The notes: a model not told the origin generated them from the sequence alone. 23,645 bases of DNA from an uncultured Ignavibacteria bacterium (GCA_937924675.1 CALEVL010000190.1:1-23645), one strand, 5' to 3'; counted from the first letter of the stretch, positions 7,302-15,820 are shown. Numbers and translations: made by a program.

Positions 7302-7743
7302 GATAATAATCTGTTAATTTTCAAAATCAGTCAAAGAACTGAAGCAGCAAACTCCCAATTGATTGCTATAGTTCTTGCTCAAACTACAGTACTTGCAATT
7401 TTTCAAGCCACTCAATTCATTTAAAACTACTTTTACTCAGATTGAAAATTGAGTCAAAAATTCTTCACAACTTTCACTGATTCAACGATGTAAATTTCAA
7501 TTGATTCATTCGGATAAGCAAAAGTACAACCAAAGGAATCTTGCCGTATTCGCAATGTCACCCGCACTATTTGTTTTTCAGAACTCGCAACTATTTACTC
7601 GAAGATTCAGCTTGAACGAGAAGAAGATATCTCTTCATATAGGCGAGCACCGCATGACCTTTAATTGTCTTAAATTCTTTATGTGAAAAAGCTATTTTGA
7701 CAGCAAATTCATGTAACTACAAAACCTAAAACATCCTCATAAC
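7302..7743. other. Divergent intergenic region between the LamG gene and kbl
   Basis: This 442-bp AT-rich gap separates two divergent genes and should contain both promoters. A TTGACA at 7697-7702 upstream of kbl could be a -35 element, but the matching -10 candidate (TACAAA near 7718) has only a 15-base spacer, so I do not call it. A 61-codon frame at 7501-7686 has no family resemblance and a weak start, and I take it to be chance. No RNA gene or strong hairpin was seen. Confidence 0.5.
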
Positions 7744-8943
7744 ATGTTCAAACAATATCAACCTTCTATCACTAAAGAACTTGAATCAATAAAGGAACAG
7801 GGACTCTTCAAAACCGAAAGGATCATCGAAACTCCGCAAGAAGCGGAAATAAATGTTAACGGAAACAATGTCCTGAATTTTTGCGCAAATAATTATCTCG
7901 GATTGTCATCACATCCCGAAGTCATAGCTGCTGCTCACAAAGCGCTGGATGAATGGGGATTCGGAATGTCGTCTGTCAGATTCATCTGCGGAACGCAGAC
8001 AATTCACAAAACACTAGAGAAGAAGATAAGCGAATTTCTGGGAACTGAAGACACGATACTTTATGCCGCCTGCTTCGATGCAAACGGCGGAGTCTTTGAA
8101 CCCATCCTCTCTGAAATGGATGCAATAATTTCCGATGAGCTGAACCATGCAAGCATCATAGACGGAGTGCGGCTCTGCAAGGCAATGAGATTCAGATACA
8201 AGAATAATGACATGAATGACCTTGAAGAAAAACTTAAAGAGGCAAAGGAGAAAGGTGCTAAACAGATACTAGTATGCACAGACGGTGCATTTTCAATGGA
8301 CGGCGTTATAGCAAATCTCAAAGGCATCTGCGATCTGGCAGATAAATATGAAGCAATGGTAATGACTGACGAATGCCATTGCACGGGATTTCTCGGAAAG
8401 ACCGGCAGAGGCTCTATCGAACTCAATGATGTTATCGGAAGAGTTGATATCATTACAGGAACACTCGGCAAAGCGCTCGGAGGTGCAATGGGAGGATTCA
8501 CAAGCGGCCGCAAAGAGATCATTGACATGCTCAGGCAAAGAAGCAGACCATATCTATTCTCTAATTCACTTGCACCGGCAATTGTCGGCGCATCAATCCG
8601 TGTCTTTGACATTCTGAGCAGCACTACGGAACTGAGAGACCGCCTCGAAGAGAATACAATGTATTTCAGAGAGAAGATGACCGAAGCCGGCTTTGACATA
8701 AAACCGGGTGTTCACCCTATAGTGCCGATCATGCTCTATGACGCAAAGTTGTCGCAGGATATGGCGGCAAGATTGCTTGAGGAAGGAATCTATGTCATTG
8801 GATTTTTCTATCCTGTTGTTGCAAAGGGGCTCGCAAGGATTCGCGTTCAGCTTTCGGCTGCTCACACACGTGAGCATTTGGATAAGTGTATTGCAGCTTT
8901 TGTAAAGGTCGGAAAAGATCTAAATGTAATCAAAGCGGCATAA
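7744..8943 (+). CDS. kbl: Glycine C-acetyltransferase (2-amino-3-ketobutyrate CoA ligase)
   Basis: A 399-residue alpha-oxoamine synthase of PLP fold type I. Kbl condenses glycine with acetyl-CoA to 2-amino-3-ketobutyrate, or runs in reverse during threonine breakdown. Visible residues: His135 in DELNHAS, Asp209 and His212 in TDECHCTGFLG, and Schiff-base Lys243 in GTLGKALGG. These sit within one residue of my recollection of the E. coli Kbl positions, and total length also agrees. Relatives with the same fold (8-amino-7-oxononanoate synthase, serine palmitoyltransferase, 5-aminolevulinate synthase) differ in these stretches; KAMRFRYKNNDM and the C-terminal RIRVQLSAAHT fit Kbl best. No threonine dehydrogenase gene is adjacent. 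The permease gene follows after 30 bp and may be co-transcribed. Confidence 0.92.
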   Translation: MFKQYQPSITKELESIKEQGLFKTERIIETPQEAEINVNGNNVLNFCANNYLGLSSHPEVIAAAHKALDEWGFGMSSVRFICGTQTIHKTLEKKISEFLGTEDTILYAACFDANGGVFEPILSEMDAIISDELNHASIIDGVRLCKAMRFRYKNNDMNDLEEKLKEAKEKGAKQILVCTDGAFSMDGVIANLKGICDLADKYEAMVMTDECHCTGFLGKTGRGSIELNDVIGRVDIITGTLGKALGGAMGGFTSGRKEIIDMLRQRSRPYLFSNSLAPAIVGASIRVFDILSSTTELRDRLEENTMYFREKMTEAGFDIKPGVHPIVPIMLYDAKLSQDMAARLLEEGIYVIGFFYPVVAKGLARIRVQLSAAHTREHLDKCIAAFVKVGKDLNVIKAA

Positions 8944-8973
8944 TGAAATTTTTCGCAAGTTCAAAACAGGCTG

Positions 8974-10356
8974 ATGTTAATTGACAGATATGTCCTAAGG
9001 TCATTTACAGGCCCGTTCATTCTTGCGCTTGCGACAGTGATTTTCATTTTCCTGTTTCAGTTCCTGATCAAGTCGCTAGATCAGTTTGTGGGTAAGGGAC
9101 TGAGTTCGTGGATCATCATTCAGCTTATCGCACTCAATCTTGCATGGATGCTGACTCTTGCGGTTCCCATGGCAATGCTTGTAGCTTCGCTTATGGCATT
9201 TGGTTCGTTATCTGCATCAAATGAGATCACGGTGATGAAGTCAGGCGGCATAAGTCTTGTGAGGCTTATGCTTCCTATGATTTTGCTTTCGTTCGTTGTG
9301 TTTTATTTGATGATACGATTCAACAATGATGTTCTGCCGGAAGCCAATCACAAAGCAAGGATCCTTCTTTATGACATCTCACGGACAAAGCCAACATTTA
9401 TATTAGAGCCGGGAAAATTTTCCGGTGATCTTCAGGGAGCGCAGATTCTTGTAAGAGAAACTTTTCCCAACAGTAATGAGATCAAAGGCGTATATGTTCT
9501 TGATTATTCCAATGCCGAATTCCGAAACGTGCTTACTGCAGAGAAAGGCAATATCAGTTTCTCAAGTGATTTCAAGAAAGTCATAATGGATCTTGAGAAT
9601 GGTGAGATACATCAGCTAAACATGATCAATCCTTCAAAGAATTACCGCAGGATCAAGTTTGAGAAGCACCGGCTGCTTTTTAAATCAGAAGGATTCGGTT
9701 TCACTCAATCCAGTGAAAGTGCTTTTTCAAGAGGTGACCGTGAACTTTCAGCAAATGCCATGAAGAAAGTTGTTGACAGTCTTCAACTTGTATCGGATTC
9801 CATTCCCATAAAATTTGCTGAAACAATTATCAAAGATCTAAAGGTTCTTACTTCATTGAATTACAGGGATACAAGTTTTTCATCCGGCGGTGTTACAGAA
9901 GAAGTGAAGAAATCCGTATTCACGTCCAGCAGGAATCCTCCTCAAACTGATTCTGCGAAGAAGACAGTATTGCCAAATACGCTTGGAGACAGCATCAGGC
10001 TTCTGGTGAAGTCAGCAATCAGCAAGCCTAACGAACTTAAGAATATTACCATTTCTCAGAACCAGGTTAAGAAAACTATAGACTCTTTTGATGTTGAGAT
10101 CTTCAAGAAATACTCCATTCCGTTTGCATGTGTTGTGTTTGTGCTTGTAGGAGCACCGCTGGGATTCCGCGTAAGAAGAGGAGGCTTTGGCATTGCTGCC
10201 GGCTTATCATTACTATTCTTTCTTCTTTACTGGATCTCTCTGATTGGAGGTGAGAAGCTTGCAGACCGCGGAATTGTTACGCCTTTTGTCGGAATGTGGA
10301 TTGCAAATATATTTATCGGATTGTTAGGTTTATATTTAATGTTTAAGTCTTCTTAA
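8974..10356 (+). CDS. LptF/LptG-family lipopolysaccharide export permease
   Basis: A 460-residue inner-membrane permease of the YjgP/YjgQ family, which works with LptB and the LptA/LptC/LptD bridge to extract lipopolysaccharide from the inner membrane. It opens with the family hallmark LIDRYVLRSFTGPF; hydrophobic segments lie near 13-33, 48-75, 96-116, 381-397, 404-424 and 433-456. The conserved SIPFACVVFVLVGAPLGFRVRRGG (about 381-404) precedes the last helices. Between the halves is a long periplasmic domain, about 117-375. E. coli LptF and LptG are about 360 residues; the extra hundred or so sit in a Ser/Lys-rich part around 240-370. The gene is 30 bp after kbl, and the SRP RNA gene follows. 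Whether it is LptF or LptG cannot be decided here. Confidence 0.9.
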   Translation: MLIDRYVLRSFTGPFILALATVIFIFLFQFLIKSLDQFVGKGLSSWIIIQLIALNLAWMLTLAVPMAMLVASLMAFGSLSASNEITVMKSGGISLVRLMLPMILLSFVVFYLMIRFNNDVLPEANHKARILLYDISRTKPTFILEPGKFSGDLQGAQILVRETFPNSNEIKGVYVLDYSNAEFRNVLTAEKGNISFSSDFKKVIMDLENGEIHQLNMINPSKNYRRIKFEKHRLLFKSEGFGFTQSSESAFSRGDRELSANAMKKVVDSLQLVSDSIPIKFAETIIKDLKVLTSLNYRDTSFSSGGVTEEVKKSVFTSSRNPPQTDSAKKTVLPNTLGDSIRLLVKSAISKPNELKNITISQNQVKKTIDSFDVEIFKKYSIPFACVVFVLVGAPLGFRVRRGGFGIAAGLSLLFFLLYWISLIGGEKLADRGIVTPFVGMWIANIFIGLLGLYLMFKSS

Positions 10357-10357
10357 G

Positions 10358-10365
10358 TATATTTG
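10358..10365 (+). promoter_or_regulatory. Possible Bacteroidota-type -7 box for the SRP RNA
   Basis: TATATTTG matches the Bacteroidota promoter consensus TAnnTTTG exactly and sits 15 bases upstream of the first base of the SRP RNA closing helix, a sensible distance for initiation around 10370-10375. No convincing -33 TTTG or TTG element was found at the expected spacing, so this may be chance in AT-rich sequence. Confidence 0.3.
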
Positions 10366-10380
10366 CACTGAATCGAATTT

Positions 10381-10475
10381 GTCAAGCCCCGAACAATATA
10401 AATTTACCCAACTCCGCCAGGTTCGGAAGAAAGCAACGGTAAGTAATCCTTATATGTGATTTGGGTGTCTTGACA
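10381..10475 (+). ncRNA. ffs: Signal recognition particle RNA, small bacterial (4.5S) type
   Basis: The segment 10415-10440 contains the near-invariant SRP domain IV hairpin: CCGCCAGG, a stem TTC-GGAA-GAA with the GGAA tetraloop, and AGCA closing back to ACGG. This is the site bound by the Ffh M domain. Outer helices support it: GTCAAG at 10381-10386 pairs with CTTGAC at 10469-10474, and ACCCAA at 10406-10411 pairs with TTGGGT at 10461-10466. A run of eight T at 10476-10483 follows the closing helix and should terminate transcription. The RNA is about 95 nt with no Alu domain, the form usual in Gram-negative bacteria. Exact ends may differ by several bases. Confidence 0.9.
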
Positions 10476-10502
10476 TTTTTTTTAATCCTTCCTCATTCAT
10501 AA

Positions 10503-11510
10503 ATGGAAAAAATCAGACTCGGAATTGTAGGGCTAGGAGGAATCGCTCAGATCATTCATCTTCCAATACTTTCAAAGATCAACGGAGTTGAGATCAGTGC
10601 AGTGTGTGACAATGACACACAAAAATGCAAGAGAATTGCTTCGAAGTATGGAATAAAGAAATTCTTCAAAAGCTCATCTGATATGCTTAATGACTGCCCG
10701 GAAATTCATGCAGTCATAATCGCCGCACAAACCAATGCTCACAAAGAGATTGCTTTGGACTGCCTTGAAGCTAAGAAGGATATTCTTATCGAGAAGCCCA
10801 TAGCAAGGACTTACAAGGAGGCTAAGGATATTATTGATTCGGCAAAGAAGAACAAGCAGAAAGTCATGGTTGCAATGAACAACAGATTCCGCAACGACAT
10901 GATGATGCAAAGAACCTTTACTAAGGCAAAAGAAATCGGCGAAGTGTTTTATGTGAAGACCGGCTGGGTGAAGCCGCAGAGTTCAAATCAGAAATGGATG
11001 CTGGAAAAGGAAAAGGCAGGCGGCGGAGTCTTTCTGGACAACGGTATTGCAATGCTTGACCTTGGCATGTGGCTGTTGAGTTTTCCGGATGTAAAGAGCG
11101 TTTCTGCCACAAACTATTTTCATAATACAAAGTCCGTTGAAGATTCATCTATTGCCATGGTCAAGTTTAAGAACGGAACAGTACTGACCATTGAAGCAAG
11201 CTGGAGCCTGCTCAGAGACGGTGAGCTTTTCTATTGCAATGTTTACGGGAAAGAAGGAAGCTCTTCGATCAATCCATTTAAGATATACAAGAGAATGGAG
11301 GGCAATCTGTACAATATTACTCCAAAGAAAATTGCAATGCCTTCGAATGTATTTAAAAAGAGTTATGAGTACGAGCTTCAGCATTTCATAGGAGCCGTGA
11401 GAGGAAATCACAATATCATATCCGGAGGTGAAGATGCCTTGAAGGTAATGGAAATAGTAGATGCCGTGTACAATTCTGCTAAAACCGGGAAAGAAGTAAT
11501 TTTTAAATGA
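10503..11510 (+). CDS. Gfo/Idh/MocA-family NAD(P)-dependent oxidoreductase lacking the usual catalytic His
   Basis: A 335-residue two-domain dehydrogenase-like protein. The N-terminal Rossmann fold shows GLGGIAQ (10-16) and the acidic strand end VCDND; EKP at 97-99 carries the conserved lysine (Lys98). The C-terminal domain has GGGVFLD (173-179). Family enzymes acting on inositol or sugars usually read D-x-G-x-H-x-x-D there; here it reads Asp179-N-G-I-Ala183-M-L-Asp186, so the catalytic histidine is replaced by alanine. Hydride transfer on a sugar may still occur, but mechanism or substrate could differ. The start ATG at 10503 lies 19 bp after the SRP RNA T-run, so it probably has its own promoter or relies on readthrough. 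No sugar-pathway neighbours point to a substrate. Confidence 0.87.
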   Translation: MEKIRLGIVGLGGIAQIIHLPILSKINGVEISAVCDNDTQKCKRIASKYGIKKFFKSSSDMLNDCPEIHAVIIAAQTNAHKEIALDCLEAKKDILIEKPIARTYKEAKDIIDSAKKNKQKVMVAMNNRFRNDMMMQRTFTKAKEIGEVFYVKTGWVKPQSSNQKWMLEKEKAGGGVFLDNGIAMLDLGMWLLSFPDVKSVSATNYFHNTKSVEDSSIAMVKFKNGTVLTIEASWSLLRDGELFYCNVYGKEGSSSINPFKIYKRMEGNLYNITPKKIAMPSNVFKKSYEYELQHFIGAVRGNHNIISGGEDALKVMEIVDAVYNSAKTGKEVIFK

Positions 11511-11548
11511 TTAGTTAACCATTTGTTAACTTAAAAAGCTTAAGTTAT

Positions 11549-12268
11549 ATGAAAAAGCCCAGACCATATATGAAGAAAAAAATACTTGTAGTTGATGATG
11601 AAAAAGATATAGTAGATATCCTGAAGTATAATCTCGAGAGAGAGAATGAATTCGAAGTTCTTACGGCAAGCAATGGAAAAGAGGCGTTAGCAATTGCAGA
11701 GATGAGTCCGGACATAATTATTCTGGATATTATGATGCCTGAGCTGAACGGCTTCGAAGTATGCAAACAACTCAAGAATAATCCGGCGACATCCAAGATT
11801 CCCGTGATATTTCTTACCGCAAAGGAAAATGAGATCGACGAGATCCTCGGATTGGAGATCGGCGCCGATGACTATATTTCAAAACCCATCTCACCGAGAA
11901 AAGTACTTGCACGTATTAAATCTGTCATAAGAAGAAGTCAGAGTGACAAGCATGTTCAGATTATATCTGATGACAATATTAAGTTCAAGAGTCTTGAAAT
12001 AGATACCGCAAGTCACAGCGTAAAGATAAAAGACAGGGAAATATTCTTCCCGAAAAAGGAATTTCAGTTGCTTCATTTCCTTCTTTCAAACCGCGGGAAA
12101 GTATACTCACGCGAGATACTTCTGAACAGAATCTGGGGAGAAAATATTTATGTGGTAGACAGGACCGTTGACGTGCATGTGGCAAAGGTAAGAGAGAAAC
12201 TCGGCGATTATGCGGAATACATAGAAACAATCAAAGGGCTGGGTTACAGGTTCAAAGACGCTAAGTGA
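11549..12268 (+). CDS. OmpR/PhoB-family response regulator
   Basis: A 239-residue two-domain regulator. The receiver domain (about 10-127) has the acidic pair Asp16/Asp17, phospho-acceptor Asp60 in IILDIMMPE, Thr90 and Lys112. The C-terminal winged helix (about 143-236) has the OmpR/PhoB pattern: KEFQLLHFLL, REILLNRIWG, VDVHVAKVREKLG and the final IKGLGYRF wing. It should be activated by the histidine kinase 18 bp downstream. An in-frame ATG at 11570 gives MKKKILVVDDE, a more typical family N-terminus, and could be the true start. The overall look is closest to PhoB, but no phosphate-transport genes are in the window, so the signal is not assigned. Confidence 0.92.
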   Translation: MKKPRPYMKKKILVVDDEKDIVDILKYNLERENEFEVLTASNGKEALAIAEMSPDIIILDIMMPELNGFEVCKQLKNNPATSKIPVIFLTAKENEIDEILGLEIGADDYISKPISPRKVLARIKSVIRRSQSDKHVQIISDDNIKFKSLEIDTASHSVKIKDREIFFPKKEFQLLHFLLSNRGKVYSREILLNRIWGENIYVVDRTVDVHVAKVREKLGDYAEYIETIKGLGYRFKDAK

Positions 12269-12286
12269 TCCTTTGGGAGCTTTAGA

Positions 12287-13375
12287 ATGAAGAGAGTAAA
12301 TCTTCTTACAAAATATTCCGTACTTTATTTATTACTGTTTCTCATCATCATCATTGTACTTGCAAAGGCAGTCAATGTGTCTAACGAAGCGCTGTTCGTT
12401 TCTGTAACAACCGCAATTCTTATTTACGTCTTTTCTTTTTTTTTCATTTACAAAGAAATCAAGGTTCCGCTGAAACATTTGTTTGAATTTTCAGGCATGC
12501 TGAAAATGCCTGAAGGTTCAAACGAAGATGAAGATGACTTTGACAAGAAATCCGATGAACTGAATGAACTTCTTGAAGATCTTGAGTCGATGAAGTCCGG
12601 CAGGGTTTTGAACAAGGAAATCTATACCACCATAAATGAGCTTTCTTTGATTGCCAGAAGAACACTGCATGAAATTAACACGGCTAAGGTATTCCGGATA
12701 AACAGGAACGAGTTTATGGGAAATGTTGCACATGAGCTGCGAACACCGATTTTTGCAATTCAACTCTCACTGGAAACTCTTCTTGACGGTGCTATCAACG
12801 ATGAGGAAGTCAATGAGGATTTTCTCTCCCGTGCACTGAATCAAACAAAGCGGCTTAAGGAACTTGTAGATGATCTGATAAGCATCTCAAAATTTGAGAC
12901 CGGTGTAAAGATGAGCATGAGATATTTTCCTATAGCCAAGGCTGTTGAAGAAACTGTTATCGAACTTTCTAATCTTGCGGAAAGAAAAAATGTCCATCTT
13001 GAATTTGTAAACGGATACGCCGAAGATCTTACTGCTTTCGGAGATGAGCAGAGATTGAGACAAGTGCTTATCAATCTTGTTGACAATGCCATAAAGTACA
13101 CGCCTCAGGAAGGAAATGTGAGAGTTTACCTCGACGTGAAAGAAAAGGAAGTATCAGTGGTAGTGAAAGACAACGGCATAGGTATTCCGAAGAAAGATCT
13201 TCCGAGAATTTTCGAAAGGTTCTACAGAGTTGATAAAGCACGTTCACGAGACGTTGGAGGAAGCGGCCTTGGATTATCAATCGTCAAGCACATACTTGAA
13301 GCACACTCCACTCAGATAAGAGTGGAAAGTGATGTTGATAAGGGAACGAAGTTTGAGTTTAGTCTGAAGAGGTAA
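12287..13375 (+). CDS. Membrane-bound sensor histidine kinase
   Basis: A 362-residue kinase with two N-terminal membrane helices (about 11-28 and 36-55) separated by only a few residues, so there is almost no periplasmic sensor. An acidic, helical linker (about 75-130) replaces a clear HAMP or PAS domain. The HisKA region contains NVAHELRTP with phospho-acceptor His149. The ATPase domain has the N box with Asn267 in NLVDNAIKYTP, G1 at 295-299 (DNGIG), the F box ERFYRVD, and G2 GGSGLGLSI (324-332). It most resembles the PhoR class and is paired with the regulator just upstream. The short extracellular loop suggests sensing within the membrane or through a partner protein. The gene ends 43 bp from the convergent gatA. 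Confidence 0.92.
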   Translation: MKRVNLLTKYSVLYLLLFLIIIIVLAKAVNVSNEALFVSVTTAILIYVFSFFFIYKEIKVPLKHLFEFSGMLKMPEGSNEDEDDFDKKSDELNELLEDLESMKSGRVLNKEIYTTINELSLIARRTLHEINTAKVFRINRNEFMGNVAHELRTPIFAIQLSLETLLDGAINDEEVNEDFLSRALNQTKRLKELVDDLISISKFETGVKMSMRYFPIAKAVEETVIELSNLAERKNVHLEFVNGYAEDLTAFGDEQRLRQVLINLVDNAIKYTPQEGNVRVYLDVKEKEVSVVVKDNGIGIPKKDLPRIFERFYRVDKARSRDVGGSGLGLSIVKHILEAHSTQIRVESDVDKGTKFEFSLKR

Positions 13376-13418
13376 TTAGTTTATTCAGACAAAGAAGAAT
13401 AATGCTTTGAAGAATTTT

Positions 13419-14846
13419 CTATGCAATGCTATTCCATAGTTTCAGCAATCCGCCTTCATCAAATTTCTTGCCGATTATCTGAATGCCGAACGGAAGTCCG
13501 CTAACATCTTTTCCGGCCGGAACGGACATGGCTGGAATTCCTGCAAGATTGGCAGACACTGTATAGATGTCACTCAGATACATAGCAAGGGGATCTTCGA
13601 TCTTCTCGCCGATTCTGAATGCAGTTGTTGGGGTTGTTGGTGATACAATGAAATCTACTTCTTCAAAAGCATTTTCAAAATCCTGTCTTATGAGTCTTCT
13701 TACTTTCTGAGCCTTTCTGTAATATGCATCGTAATATCCGGCTGAAAGCACATAAGTTCCAAGCATTACTCTTCTCTTCACTTCTCTGCCGAAACCTTCC
13801 GTACGCGTTTTTACATACATGTCTTCCAAAGCTTCATAGTCTTTAGCTCTATGACCATACCTTACGCCGTCATATCGTGAAAGATTGCTGGATGCTTCGG
13901 CACATGTCAGAACATAATATGCCTGTATCAGATATTTAGAATGCGGCAGTGAAATTTCATTCACCGAGAATCCCTTGCTGCGCAGCTTTTCTATTTTTGC
14001 AAGTACACCTTCTTCAACTTCTTCATTGAGACCTTCTCCGAAATATTCTTTAGCATAACCTATTTTCACTTTAGACGGATCAAATTCTTCACTCGAATCA
14101 CTAAGATAATTTCCTTTCGGATGTTCAGAAGATGTGCTGTCTTTTTCGTCATGCCCGCCAATCACATCAAGCACTGCTGCAATATCACTGTTATGTTTTG
14201 CGAAAATTCCTATCGAATCAAATGATGAAGCAAAAGCAACAAGTCCGTATCTTGAAATTCTGCCATAGGTTGCCTTCAGTCCTGTAACACCGCAGAGCGA
14301 GGCCGGCTGGCGTATGGAGCCGCCGGTTTCTGAGCCAAGCGATGCGAGGCACATATTTGCGGCAACTGATACAGCGCTTGCACCGGAAGAACCTCCCGGC
14401 ACTCTGGATTTGTCATACGGATTTCTTACCGCACCATATACTGAATTTTCGTTGGAAGATCCCATTGCAAATTCATCGCAATTAACTCTACCTATTATGA
14501 TTGCATCTTCAGCTTTCAAACGTGCAACGACAGTCGAATCATACAGAGATGTGAATCCCTTAAGTATGGCTGATGAACAGGTAAGCCCTTTGTCTTTGAT
14601 TGCAATAACATCCTTTATGGAAATGACGGCACCGGCAAGCTTTCCCGCCTTACCCTCCTTGATCTTCACATCAATCTCTTCGGCATTCTTCAATGCTTCT
14701 TCAGCAAAGACCTCAATGAATACATTAAGATCCTTTTGAGCTTCGATGTTTTCCAGATAATGTATCACAAGATCCCTGCAATTCAGGGTTCCTTCATTCA
14801 ATTGCTGGCGGATCGAAATCAAACCGGACGGAATGCTGGCTGTCAT
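13419..14846 (-). CDS. gatA: Asp-tRNA(Asn)/Glu-tRNA(Gln) amidotransferase subunit A
   Basis: A 475-residue amidase-signature protein, the glutaminase subunit of GatCAB, which converts mischarged Glu-tRNA(Gln) or Asp-tRNA(Asn) to the amide form. Counting from the ATG at 14846, the Ser-cisSer-Lys triad falls at Lys78 (SIKD), Ser153 (PGGSSGAS) and Ser177 (ETGGS), one residue from my recollection of the Staphylococcus aureus GatA positions; this supports that ATG over the TTG at 14873. Conserved GRVNCDEFAMGSSNENS and GLKATYGRISRYGL favour GatA over other amidases. The C-terminus stops shortly after GLPFGIQIIGKKFDEGGLL, slightly early for the family. gatB and gatC are not in view. It is the last gene of the long minus-strand block, 87 bp after tatA. 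Confidence 0.93.
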   Translation of the reverse strand: MTASIPSGLISIRQQLNEGTLNCRDLVIHYLENIEAQKDLNVFIEVFAEEALKNAEEIDVKIKEGKAGKLAGAVISIKDVIAIKDKGLTCSSAILKGFTSLYDSTVVARLKAEDAIIIGRVNCDEFAMGSSNENSVYGAVRNPYDKSRVPGGSSGASAVSVAANMCLASLGSETGGSIRQPASLCGVTGLKATYGRISRYGLVAFASSFDSIGIFAKHNSDIAAVLDVIGGHDEKDSTSSEHPKGNYLSDSSEEFDPSKVKIGYAKEYFGEGLNEEVEEGVLAKIEKLRSKGFSVNEISLPHSKYLIQAYYVLTCAEASSNLSRYDGVRYGHRAKDYEALEDMYVKTRTEGFGREVKRRVMLGTYVLSAGYYDAYYRKAQKVRRLIRQDFENAFEEVDFIVSPTTPTTAFRIGEKIEDPLAMYLSDIYTVSANLAGIPAMSVPAGKDVSGLPFGIQIIGKKFDEGGLLKLWNSIA

Positions 14847-14933
14847 CTTTGGTTGTAAGTTGAATGTGAACAATTACGGAGAATGATACCGGATGCTGTA
14901 TTACGCGGAACCTGTAACAGGCAAATCAATCTT

Positions 14934-15116
14934 CTAAGCTTTCTTTTCTTTATCTTCAGGTATGTTCATATCCTTTTCAATATCCGAGGTAGCCTTCTTG
15001 AATTCCTTAACTCCTTTTCCGAGTCCCTGCATAAGTTCAGGGATCTTCTTTGCTCCGAAAAGTACAAGGATCACAATAGCTATCAGGATAATTTCAGGTG
15101 TTCCGAGACCAAACAT
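14934..15116 (-). CDS. tatA: Twin-arginine translocase subunit TatA
   Basis: A 60-residue protein with the exact TatA/E layout: a short N-terminus (MFGLGTPE), one membrane helix (about 6-20), the FG hinge at 20-21, and an amphipathic helix (about 22-42, AKKIPELMQGLGKGVKEFKKA) before a charged tail. TatA forms the pore of the Tat system that exports folded proteins. The short length and lack of TatB-specific features favour TatA over TatB. It lies 35 bp after purQ on the same strand. tatC is not in the window. Its presence inside a purine/replication operon is a matter of context rather than shared function. Confidence 0.93.
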   Translation of the reverse strand: MFGLGTPEIILIAIVILVLFGAKKIPELMQGLGKGVKEFKKATSDIEKDMNIPEDKEKKA

Positions 15117-15151
15117 TATTTACTCCTTCGTTTATTTTTGCTCTTTAACTG

Positions 15152-15820
15152 TTATTCAAAACTCTCAACAATGCTCCGGAAGAATGCCATTCCATCCTTG
15201 CCTCCAAGCTCTGTTTCTGAAGCTCTTTCAGGATGAGGCATCAGCCCGGCAATATTTCTTTTCTTGTTTTGAATTCCTGCAATGTCATTCAAAGAGCCGT
15301 TTGGATTACTGCTGTAAGTAAAGAGGATCTGATTATTGCTGATCAGTTCCTGCAATGTATCCTCATCACAGAAATAATTCCCTTCGCCATGAGCTATCGG
15401 GATATTGATCTCTTCTTTGATGCCGTAATCGGCTGTGAAAATACTCTTATTATTCTCTACTTTCAATGTAACTGTCTTGCAAATGAACTCAAGATTCTCG
15501 TTAACCAGCAACGCGCCCGGAAGCAGTCCTGCCTCGCAAAGCACCTGAAAGCCATTACAAATTCCCACAACCACACCACCGTTGTTTGCAAATCTGACAA
15601 CATCCTTCATAATAGGAGAGAATCTTGCAATTGCACCGCAACGCAGATAATCCCCGTAAGAAAATCCTCCCGGAAGAAAGATCAGATTTCTGTCACCTAT
15701 ACTTCCGTCTTTGTGCCAGAGAAATTCCGTATCCGCTTTTATCACATCTTTCAGAACATGATACAGATCATTATCACAATTAGAACCCGGAAAGACCACA
15801 ATACCTGCTTTTGCCGGCAT
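15152..15820 (-). CDS. purQ: Phosphoribosylformylglycinamidine synthase, glutaminase subunit PurQ
   Basis: A 222-residue class I glutamine amidotransferase. It supplies ammonia to PurL for the fourth step of de novo purine synthesis (FGAR to FGAM). The catalytic triad is visible as Cys88 in GICNGFQ, and His196 and Glu198 in MPHPERA; the N-terminal PGSNCDND and GGFSYGDYLR segments are typical of PurQ. Its ATG overlaps the purS stop codon by one base (TGATG), implying translational coupling and matched amounts of the two subunits. Separate PurS and PurQ imply a small PurL elsewhere in the genome. Confidence 0.95.
   Translation of the reverse strand: MPAKAGIVVFPGSNCDNDLYHVLKDVIKADTEFLWHKDGSIGDRNLIFLPGGFSYGDYLRCGAIARFSPIMKDVVRFANNGGVVVGICNGFQVLCEAGLLPGALLVNENLEFICKTVTLKVENNKSIFTADYGIKEEINIPIAHGEGNYFCDEDTLQELISNNQILFTYSSNPNGSLNDIAGIQNKKRNIAGLMPHPERASETELGGKDGMAFFRSIVESFE

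Noticed and set aside
7501..7686. 61-codon ORF upstream of kbl
   Set aside because: Weak TTG start, no family resemblance, and it lies in a promoter-bearing divergent gap.
7697..7725. Sigma-70 promoter for kbl
   Set aside because: TTGACA is present, but the only -10 candidate has a 15-base spacer and poor match.
14314..14739. 141-codon ORF antisense to gatA
   Set aside because: It is the complement of a strongly conserved gene and has no sensible protein motifs.
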